40,193 bases of DNA from JBFGCT01 sp041581055 (lineage in GTDB: Bacteria; Actinomycetota; Acidimicrobiia; Acidimicrobiales; Ilumatobacteraceae). Every line of letters begins with the position of its first letter. Position 1 is the stretch's first letter. The notes under the pieces were generated by a model, which saw only the letters and a list, made by a program, of their open reading frames with translations, was not told where the DNA came from and made no database searches. Where the stretch lies: NCBI GenBank assembly GCA_041581055.1, contig JBFGCT010000010.1:1-40193 (forward strand). Reading direction: 5' to 3'. Shown here in pieces: positions 24,768 through 32,300 of the stretch. The position numbers and the translations under genes were made by a program.

Positions 24768-25541
24768 ATGCGACTTGACGGCAAGGTGGCGGTGATCACG
24801 GGGGCCGGTGGCGGCATCGGGCGGGCGAGCGCGCTGCGCTTCGCCGCGGAGGGGGCCTCCGTCGTGGCCGCCGACATCGACGTTGCGAGCAACGACGAGA
24901 CGGTGTCGCTCGTCGAGGCGTCCGGCGGGCGGGCGGTCGCCATCGGGGTCGACGTCACCGACTCGGCCGACGTGAGGGCGATGACCGACCTCGCCGAGGC
25001 CCGGTTCGGCCGGCTCGACATCCTGTTCAACAACGCCGGCGTGATGCTCCCGACCGACGACGACGCGGTCGCCACCGACGAGGCCACGATCGACGCGACG
25101 TTGGCGATCAACGTCAAGGGCGTCCTGCTCGGGTGCAAGCACGGCATCCCGGCGATGCGCCGGTCCGGCGGCGGGTCGATCGTCAACACCGCGTCGTTCG
25201 TCGCCACGCTCGGCGCGGCCACCCCGCAGATCGCCTACACCGCGTCGAAGGGCGCCGTGCTGTCGCTGACCCGCGAGCTGGCGGTCCTCCACGCCCGCGA
25301 GGGGATCCGCGTGAACGCGCTCTCCCCCGGCCCATTGCGCACCGAACTGCTGATGAGGTTGCTCGACACCGAGGAGAAGCGGCAGCGCCGACTCGTGCAC
25401 GTTCCGCTGGGCCGGTTCGGCGAGGCGGCGGAGATGGCCGAGGCCGCGCTGTTCCTGGCGTCGGACGCGTCGTCGTTCATGACCGGCGCGAACCTGGCCG
25501 TCGACGGCGGCATCACCGCCGCCTACGTGACGCCGGACTGA
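24768..25541 (+). CDS. Short-chain dehydrogenase/reductase
   Basis: 257 aa. Rossmann glycine motif T11-G-A-G-G-G-I-G18, NNAG, catalytic Y157-T-A-S-K161 and NALSPGPLRTELL make it a classical SDR, probably NAD(P)-dependent and tetrameric. An acidic residue after the second strand (AADID) suggests NAD preference. GGGGGACGGC lies just before the ATG. Its place 21 nt behind a GS-like ligase suggests oxidation of a gamma-glutamyl alcohol or related intermediate; that is a guess, as many SDRs act on unrelated alcohols. Confidence 0.92.
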   Translation: MRLDGKVAVITGAGGGIGRASALRFAAEGASVVAADIDVASNDETVSLVEASGGRAVAIGVDVTDSADVRAMTDLAEARFGRLDILFNNAGVMLPTDDDAVATDEATIDATLAINVKGVLLGCKHGIPAMRRSGGGSIVNTASFVATLGAATPQIAYTASKGAVLSLTRELAVLHAREGIRVNALSPGPLRTELLMRLLDTEEKRQRRLVHVPLGRFGEAAEMAEAALFLASDASSFMTGANLAVDGGITAAYVTPD

Positions 25542-25552
25542 CGACATCGGCG

Positions 25553-25580
25553 TAGACTCGTTTTCTGAGAAACATTCTCA
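25553..25580 (+). promoter_or_regulatory. Promoter -10 and Zur/Fur-type box before the metal permease
   Basis: TAGACT (25553-25558) looks like a -10 element. Just after it is TGAGAAACATTCTCA (25566-25580), a 6-3-6 palindrome like the boxes bound by Zur/Fur repressors. The overlap with the likely transcript start would give repression when metal is plentiful. Confidence 0.6.
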
Positions 25581-25625
25581 CTTCGACGCCGGCCGGTGGC
25601 GGGCGCGACGATCTCCCAGGACCAC

Positions 25626-26474
25626 ATGTTCGACTTCCTCCTCGACGCGTTCGGCTCACAGCTCACGCAGCGCGCCCTGCTGGGCGGCCTGCTCGCCGCC
25701 ACCGTCACCGCCCTCGTCGGCACCTGGGTCGTCGTGCGCGGCCTGGCGTTCTTCGGCGACGCGCTCGCCCACGGCGTGTTGCCCGGCATCGCCCTCGCCG
25801 CCATCTGGGGGTTCGATCTCACGATCGGGGCGATGGTCAGCGCCGCCGTGATGGTGCTCGGGGTGAACCTGGTCCACCGCACCACGCGGCTGTCCGATGA
25901 CACGGGCATCGGCCTGCTGTTCGTCGGGATGCTGGCGCTCGGCGTCATCATCTTGAGCCGTGAGGCGACGTTCGCCGGCGACCTCACCGGCTTCCTCTTC
26001 GGTGACATCCTCGGCGTGAGCGACGACGAGCTCCGGCTCGGCGTCGGCGCGCTCGCGATCACGATCGTCGGGCTCGCGTTCGGGCACCGATCGTTCCTCG
26101 CCCTGTCGGTCAACCGCGACAAGGCGACCGCCCTCGGCCTGCGGCCCGACCTCGCTCACGGCGCACTGCTCGTGCTCCTCGCGCTGTCGGTCGTCTCGAG
26201 CTTCCAGGTCGTCGGCACGTTGCTCGTCTTCGGCTTCCTGGTCGCGCCCCCGGCGACCGCGGTGCTGCTCGTGCGGCGCATCCCGCTGGCGATGGCCCTC
26301 GGCGTCGGATTCGGGTGGACGTCGGTCGTGGCCGGGCTGACGATCAGCTATCACGCCGACACCGCCGCCTCGGCGACGGTCGCCGGGTTCGCCGTCGCCC
26401 AGTTCTTCGCCGTGCTCGTCGTCACCGAGCTCGCGAGCGCATTCGACCGGCGGCGACGCGTCGCGACCGCCTGA
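25626..26474 (+). CDS. Metal ABC transporter permease (ZnuB/TroC type)
   Basis: 282 aa from ATG 25626 (AGGA seven bases upstream; GTG at 25596 is an alternative). About eight hydrophobic segments with the family landmarks: ALLGGLLAATVTALVGTWVVVRGLAFFGDALAHGVLPGIALA near the start, and VVGTLLVFGFLVAPPATAVLLVRR near the end. It would form the membrane channel of a zinc or manganese importer. No ATPase or binding protein gene lies on either side, so it is a stand-alone permease gene here. The Zur/Fur-like box in front points to zinc or iron/manganese limitation. Its partners must be elsewhere. Confidence 0.9.
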   Translation: MFDFLLDAFGSQLTQRALLGGLLAATVTALVGTWVVVRGLAFFGDALAHGVLPGIALAAIWGFDLTIGAMVSAAVMVLGVNLVHRTTRLSDDTGIGLLFVGMLALGVIILSREATFAGDLTGFLFGDILGVSDDELRLGVGALAITIVGLAFGHRSFLALSVNRDKATALGLRPDLAHGALLVLLALSVVSSFQVVGTLLVFGFLVAPPATAVLLVRRIPLAMALGVGFGWTSVVAGLTISYHADTAASATVAGFAVAQFFAVLVVTELASAFDRRRRVATA

Positions 26475-26582
26475 GCGGCGTTTCGGGGTCTGCGCGAGGT
26501 TCTGGGTCCAACCGCGCCCGTTCCGCCGCCAGAGGCCTCCCCATCCCCCGGCGCCCAGCCTTCACCGTGGGAGAGTGGCCGG

Positions 26583-27209
26583 GTGACCGTGCTCACCGTC
26601 CTCGGCGCGGCCGCTGTCGCCGCGCTGGTGTGGTCGGAGGGGCGCGCGAACCGCTGGCGGCTGCTGGCCAAACCGGCTGCCTCGGCCTCCTTCGTCGCCG
26701 TCGCGCTGCTCGCCGGCGCCGCGGACAGCGCGTACGGGCGGTGGGTGCTGGCCGCGCTCGTCCTGTCGGCGGTGGGCGACGTCGCGCTCCTCGGCCGGTC
26801 GTCGCGGCTGTTCCTTCTCGGGCTCGGAAGCTTCCTGCTCGGCCATGTCGCCTACGTCGCGGCGTTCGTCGCCCGGGGCGTCGAGACGCGGGCGACCGCG
26901 GTGGCGGTCGTCGCCCTCGCCGTGCCGGCCGTCGTCGTGATCCGCTGGCTCTGGCCGCATGTGCCGCCGACGATGCGGCCCCCGGTCGCCGCGTACTCGT
27001 CGGTCATCTCGTTGATGGTCGCCGCGGCGGTCGGCACGGTTGTCTTCGACGCCGACGGCCGCATCGTCGGGGCCGCGATTGCCTTCTACTGCTCCGACCT
27101 CGCCGTCGCCCGCGACCGATTCGTCGCCCCCGGCCCGGAGAACCGGCTCTGGGGGCTCCCGCTGTACTACGCCGCGCAGTTCGCCTTCGCCTGGACCGTC
27201 GCCACCTGA
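26583..27209 (+). CDS. Lysoplasmalogenase (YhhN/TMEM86 family)
   Basis: 208 aa from GTG 26583, with about seven membrane segments. Family features: LLAKPAASASF, VLSAVGDVALL, FLLGHVAYVAAF and the late GAAIAFYCSDLAVARDRFV with the Ser-Asp pair. The enzymes cleave the vinyl ether of lysoplasmalogens; in bacteria without plasmalogens the function may differ. The 108-nt gap before it (26475-26582) shows no clear promoter. It is convergent with the thioredoxin gene. Confidence 0.87.
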   Translation: MTVLTVLGAAAVAALVWSEGRANRWRLLAKPAASASFVAVALLAGAADSAYGRWVLAALVLSAVGDVALLGRSSRLFLLGLGSFLLGHVAYVAAFVARGVETRATAVAVVALAVPAVVVIRWLWPHVPPTMRPPVAAYSSVISLMVAAAVGTVVFDADGRIVGAAIAFYCSDLAVARDRFVAPGPENRLWGLPLYYAAQFAFAWTVAT

Positions 27210-27279
27210 CCCGCTGCGGCGCGCCACGCGTGGACGAGCAGCTCCACTCGTGCGCGGTCGTCGCCGCGCTCGGGCGCCG

Positions 27280-27612
27280 TCACGACAGCGCGACGAGCAC
27301 CTGGTGAATGGCGGACGGCGTCGCCGCTCCGGCGATCCGGTCGACCTCGTCGCCGCCGTCGATGAAGATCAGCGTCGGCGTGCTCATCACCCCGTAGCGC
27401 GTCGAGAGCTCCGTCTGCTCGTCGGCGTGGACGGCGACGAAGCGCCATCGGTCGGCGTGGTCGCTGGCCATCTGTTCGAGGTGGGGGCGCAACGTTCGGC
27501 ACGGCTGACACCAGGTGCCCCAGAAGTCGATGACGACACCGCGGTCCTCGGCGAGCAGCACCTCGTCGAGCCCGGCAACGTCGACCTCGTCGAGCGTCAG
27601 CCGCTCGGTCAC
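27280..27612 (-). CDS. Thioredoxin
   Basis: 110 aa from GTG 27612. Single thioredoxin domain with FWGTWC35-Q-P-C38 and the cis-Pro segment STPTLIFIDGG. The active site is WCQPC rather than the standard WCGPC, a small change that shifts redox potential in known variants. The start overlaps the stop of the upstream CMD-family gene (GTGA), so the two are translationally coupled. This makes it the likely reductant of that redox protein. It is cytoplasmic; no signal peptide is seen. Confidence 0.93.
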   Translation of the reverse strand: MTERLTLDEVDVAGLDEVLLAEDRGVVIDFWGTWCQPCRTLRPHLEQMASDHADRWRFVAVHADEQTELSTRYGVMSTPTLIFIDGGDEVDRIAGAATPSAIHQVLVALS

Positions 27613-28190
27613 GCGATCTCTTCCTGCCGGTACTCCAACCCGACGTCGTACTCCGACTCCGGTTCGGCGTCGAGGTTCATCGTGATGTTGAACTTGTTGC
27701 CCCAGTTGAAGATCCCGCAGGCGAACACCATCTCGACGATCTCGTCGTCCGTGAAGTGCTGGCGGAGCGACTCGAAGAAGTCGTCGGTGACCGTGTGGGG
27801 ATCGAGCGCGATGCGCTCGGCGAGCGAGACCCCGAGCGCCTCTCGGTCGTTCAGCACGTCGCCGGCCTTGGGCTGATGGCCCGCACAGGCCGCTTCCCGC
27901 GGACCGACGGCACCGCGCACGGCGGTGGTACGAACGGTCATTCAATACGCACAGTCGTTGATCTGGCCGGTCTTCAATCGCATCAGCTCATGGATGTGCG
28001 GCTCGACCAGGCCGGCGCCGAAGAACGCGCCGAACACGGGCACGATGCTCTTGAGCAGCGCCGGGCAACGGCCGATCACGCCGAACATCGCGGCATCACC
28101 CCACCAGCCGTCGCGGCCGTCCTGCAACAGTTGATTCACTTCGGCGTCGGGGCTGTCACCCGGCGCGAGTGGCTGGATCCGAGATGTCAT
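27609..28190 (-). CDS. AhpD/CMD-family candidate selenoprotein (C-x-x-U, in-frame TGA)
   Basis: 193 residues if the TGA at 27942-27944 is read as selenocysteine (U83). Residues 1-82 carry a normal carboxymuconolactone-decarboxylase/AhpD-like N-terminus (GDAAMFGVIGRCP, VEPHIHELMRLKTGQINDC80-A-Y). After the TGA the same frame continues with TVRTTAVRGA, LAERIALDP, DDEIVEMVFACGIFNWGNKFNITMN, which is the family's C-terminal half. In relatives the motif is C-x-x-C; the TGA is exactly at the second Cys. AGGGGGACCG precedes ATG 28190. Sec would make a peroxidase-like C-x-x-U redox site, with the coupled thioredoxin as reductant. Alternatives: a nonsense mutation, a sequencing error, or two half-proteins (an ATG follows the TGA directly but has no ribosome site). 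Confidence 0.72.
27902..27939 (-). promoter_or_regulatory. Candidate bacterial SECIS stem-loop
   Basis: In the mRNA right after the UGA: lower stem GACCG (27939-27935) with CGGUC (27906-27902), an internal loop, upper stem CACCGC (27927-27922) with GCGGUG (27916-27911), apical loop CGUGC. The loop begins 20 nt after the UGA and has G at its second position, which fits the known bacterial SECIS rule (roughly 16-37 nt, G among the first two loop bases). GC-rich hairpins also arise by chance. Confidence 0.5.
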
Positions 28191-28283
28191 CGGTCCCCCT
28201 CGGTTCGATCGACACCTTCAACCTACTCCCCCGGTCAAGGCCCGATCGTCAAGTCATGCTCAGGTCGCGGCGGCTTCGCACCG

Positions 28284-29312
28284 ATGACACAGTCGATGGA
28301 TGCTCCCGAACCGCTCGACGAACTGGCGCGCCTCGGTGATCTCTATGCCCTCGACCTGCTCGATCACGAGCCGAACGAGCGGTTCGATCGGATCACCAGG
28401 GTCACGCGCCGGACGCTCGGCGTCCCGACCGCGCTCGTCTCGCTGGTCGACTCCGATCGGCAGTGGTTCTGCTCACGCCAGGGACTCGACGCCGACGAGA
28501 CGCCGCGCCGCGACGCGTTCTGCGCCCACGCCATCGTGTCCGCGGCCCCGGTGATGGTCGTCGAGGACGCGCGGCTCGATTCCCGGTTCGCCGCCAACCC
28601 CCTCGTGACGGGTCCACCGCACATTCGCTTCTACGCCGGCGCGCCGATCATCTCGGCGCGCGGCCACCGGCTCGGGACGCTGTGCGTCATCGACCAACGC
28701 CCGCGCGGCCTCGAGGCCGCCGATCAGCGGGTGCTGCGCGACCTGGCCGACCTGCTCGAGCGCGAGATGCACTACATCGGCCTCTCGCTGCTCGACCCGC
28801 TGACCGGGTTGGCGAACCGGCGGGCGTTCACGCAGACCGCGCGTCGGCTGTTGCCGCTCGACGGTGGACGGCCGGAGCGGATCTCCGTCCTGTGCGCCGA
28901 TGTCGACGGACTGAAGGTCGTCAACGACAAGAGGGGTCATCCCGCCGGCGACGAGCTGTTGCGCCGGGCGGCGCGTGCGCTCGTCGACAACGTCCCCCGC
29001 TCCGACCTCGTCGCCCGCCTCGGCGGTGATGAGTTCGGCGTGCTGATGTACGACGCCGACCACGAGGTCGCGCTGGAGACCGCCGCGGCGATCCACTCGG
29101 CGATCGAGCGGGACAACGTGGAGACCCCCTGCGAGGCTCGGCTCTCGCTCAGCATCGGCGCGGCGTGCGCCGGTCGTGACGAACCGTGGAAAACGGTGAT
29201 CGCACGGGCCGACCGAACGATGTACACCGCCAAGCGGCGGGGCCTTCATCTCCGCTCCATCCCGCTCGACACCAGCGGCTGCGGGTCGGCCCAGCGCGTG
29301 CGATCGCACTGA
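28284..29312 (+). CDS. GAF-GGDEF diguanylate cyclase
   Basis: 342 aa from ATG 28284 (an in-frame ATG four codons later is possible; no ribosome site is clear). Residues about 25-165 are a GAF sensor with FCAHAIVSAAPVMVVEDA and LGTLCVID, the form that often senses redox or small ligands. Residues about 170-330 are a GGDEF domain with DPLTGLANRRAF, ADVDGLKVVND and an intact G247-G-D-E-F251. The allosteric R-x-x-D inhibition site is not kept (PRSD at that place). Expected to make cyclic di-GMP in the cytoplasm. It is divergent from the CMD gene over a 93-nt gap that probably holds both promoters. Confidence 0.92.
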   Translation: MTQSMDAPEPLDELARLGDLYALDLLDHEPNERFDRITRVTRRTLGVPTALVSLVDSDRQWFCSRQGLDADETPRRDAFCAHAIVSAAPVMVVEDARLDSRFAANPLVTGPPHIRFYAGAPIISARGHRLGTLCVIDQRPRGLEAADQRVLRDLADLLEREMHYIGLSLLDPLTGLANRRAFTQTARRLLPLDGGRPERISVLCADVDGLKVVNDKRGHPAGDELLRRAARALVDNVPRSDLVARLGGDEFGVLMYDADHEVALETAAAIHSAIERDNVETPCEARLSLSIGAACAGRDEPWKTVIARADRTMYTAKRRGLHLRSIPLDTSGCGSAQRVRSH

Positions 29313-29351
29313 CGGGCCGCGAGCGGGCGCCGGCCCGAGCGGGCCGTCAGT
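29308..29351. terminator. Bidirectional hairpin between convergent GGDEF and giant genes
   Basis: ACTGACGG (29308-29315) pairs perfectly with CCGTCAGT (29344-29351), with a GC-rich interior that can fold further. It contains both convergent stop codons. It suits a shared terminator, without a T-tract. Confidence 0.4.
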
Positions 29352-32300
29352 CGAGGTCGGCGTACGGAACGAACAGCCCGGCCAGGTGCAAGATGGGCAT
29401 CGGCTTCGCCGTCAGGTCGGACATGACGGTCAGGTCGAGCACGAGTTGGCCGCCCTCGGTCTGCGGGGTGTTGGCCGCGAACCACGTCGTCCAGCCCCTG
29501 ACCTGCAGGTCGACCACGGCGGAGAGCGGTGTCCCCGTCCCGGCATCGTTCAGCCTCGTCCGGGTCGGTGGCATCAGGTACACCGGCAGCCGGACGCGGT
29601 CGATCGCCGGGTTGATCTGGTACTCGTAATACAGGCTGGCCTGCATCGTGACGTCGGACGTCCCCGCTTTGGCGAACAGCGACTGATACAACAAGCTCAG
29701 CTGGCAGTCGAGCGTGCGCTTCAGCGGATCCTGCCCGCCGGTCGAGTAGATCGTCGCCAGGTTGATCTGGTCGTCGCTGAAGAGGGTCGGGTGGAGCGGT
29801 CCCTCGAACGACACGGTGGGCGTCTGGTAGATGAAGTCCTTGACGATGACCTTGCCCGGGACGAGATCGGCGTTGCGTGTGATGTAGACCTCGGATTGCG
29901 CGTCCTGCCGCTCGAGGATGTCGAGGTCGGGGAGCACGAACGTGCGGGCCGCGATCTTGGCGCCGTCGGAGGCGGGGAGGTAGTCCCCGTTGTCGTCCTT
30001 GTACAGGAAGACGCCCTTCGTCGGGTCAACCGGGTCGTTGGTCTGGCGCTCGCAGTGATAGCCGGCGATCTCGACGAACGGCAGACCGACGCGCGGTGGG
30101 AGGGGCGCCGCCAGCGCCACGGTGACCTGGAGCGCCGTGACGCCGTCCTTCGGAACGCCGACCTCGGAGATGACGAAGCTCACCGATGCCGCGGCCGCCG
30201 ACGCGGTCAGCTCGTCGGGATCCGGGGCGGGGAGCTTGGGCGGGCTCGCCGCCAGCCACTCGATCATCTGCGCCGCCGACTCCAGCGCGGCCTCGGCGTT
30301 GGTCAGCTCGGGGCCGAGCTTGGAGTCGACGTCGATCGGCGCCAGGAACTGGTTGAGGTCGCTGCGAACCCTGGGGTAGACCTGCGTGAACTGCGCGAGG
30401 TTGTCGAAGATGTCGCGGGCCCGCACGTCGGCGGCCATGATGTTCACGTCTTCGGGGATGTTGAACGAGACCTCGCCATGGATCTCGTCCTGTTCGTAAT
30501 GGTGCTGCAGCGAGTAGGTGAAGCTGTAGTTCCAGCGGGTCGCCGCGGCGAGCGGGTCGTAGTCGCCGGTGGTCTGGCAGGTCATCCCGCTGAGCAACGT
30601 CCCTGACGGCGCTTGTTCGCCGGCATCCAACGGCTGGTGGCACTTCGAGGTCAGCGTGCCGACGTTGTCCTGGTTGACCAGGGTCGGCGTCGTCGGGAAG
30701 GCGCGCAGCACGATCGGCACGTCGAACTGTCCGAGCGCGGCGTGCAGCGGCACGTTCGAGTGGTGCTTCGCCGTCGGCGGATCGATGTCGACGAAGCTCA
30801 GCCACGAGGAGGGCTGGTAGCCGGGGATCCCCTCGATCACCCCGATCTGGTGCTCGATGTACTGGCCGTCGTAGTCGAGGTTCAACGTCACCTTCTTCGC
30901 CTCGACCGAGGTGCTGCTGACGAGCGAGCTCAGATATGGGCTCGGGGCGGGGATCGCCTTCGCCGGCGGTGGTGTGCCCGTCCCGTCCGGGGCGAACGCG
31001 AGATCGAGCTTCGGCGACGACACCGAGACGCTCTTGTCGAGATCGACGGCGTTCCCCACCGGCGGGTTCATCCTCACATCGCCGTAGACCCGCGGCACGT
31101 TGGTCGCGTCCGCCTGACGTTTGATCGCGGCGTGGACGGCGGCCTCGAACTGGATTCCGGCCTTCACGGCGTAGAAGCCGCCCATCGTCGCCAGCATCGT
31201 CTGGCGGAACGCCTCCTGGATGTCACGGAGCTGGTCGTCGCTCGGGTGCTCGCCGACGTAGACGGCGATCATCACGTCCTTGAGGTTCTTCGCCAGACTC
31301 TCCTTGGCGTCGAGGACGCGCTGCAGCGTGTTGCTCCCGATCTTGGAGCGCAGGATCTGCGCCGGCACGACGAACTTCGGGGTCAGCAACTCGTCGATGT
31401 AGCCGAGCGTCGTGGTCATCCACTTGTCGAGGTCGATGTCGGAGAACGAGCGGTTGTCGACCGGGCCGTTCGGGTCGATCGGCTTGCCGGTCTCGTAAGG
31501 GACGATCGGCGTCACCGCCCGCGACCTGAGGGTGTTGGAGATCGGCCGCGGGGCGTAGACCGTCGGGTGCCCGACGACCTCGACCGGCTGGCCGGCGTTC
31601 GTCTCGGTGTTGACGATCGTGTACGAGATCGGCTCGGCCGCCGCCGGCGTCCCGAGCTGAACCACCCACAGCGGGCCCTTGCCGCTTCCGGCGAACACCT
31701 CGCGATCGGCGCCGGTGGCGATGCGGTAGCTCCGGTTGTCGACCGTCCCGAACGCGGCGGTGAACTCGCGGGCGAAGGTCGTGAGATCTCGCTGGATGCT
31801 CGTCTCGTCCGCCCCGGAACCGACGGTGTTCGCCGTGAGCGACCCGGTCCACGGGGCCACCACCGTCGCCGCCTCGGCGACGCCGGCGACCGTCGCCAAC
31901 TCACCGGCGACGAGCGAGCGCACGCGCTTCACGGTGACCTTCGTCTCCAGCTTGAAGATCTGATCGGGGTTGACCGCCTCGCCCACGAGCGAGACCGGGA
32001 ACTCGTATTCGTCGGGCACCGGCGCCGCCGGGTCGGTCTTGAGCGCCTTGAGGAACGCGAGGATCGTGCCCGCCCAATCCTTGATGCTGTCCGGCAGGGG
32101 CCAGGCCTTCGACGTGATGGTGGTGGTGAGCTCGATCGTCACGCCTGTCGGGTCGTTCAGCTGTTGGACGATCAGGTCGTAGGCGGCGATCGCCTGATCG
32201 AGCTTCTGCTCGCCGGACGTCTTGGCCGGCTCGACGCCCACGGCGATGGCCGTCGCGGCAGCTTGGTACGAGGTCGGGTCGAAGTGCAGCTCGAGCGTGA

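Noticed and set aside
27224..27233. CCACGCGTGG palindrome, with similar sequence near 8757 and 23375
   Set aside because: Short GC palindromes recur by chance in this DNA; the places have no common gene context.
27609..27941. Separate 110-codon gene starting at the ATG right after the TGA
   Set aside because: It lacks a ribosome site and would be only the C-terminal half of a CMD domain; the single-gene reading with Sec or a nonsense codon explains it better.
27942..27944. Frameshift as the cause of the broken CMD gene
   Set aside because: Both halves are in the same frame, so no shift is needed; only one codon is affected.
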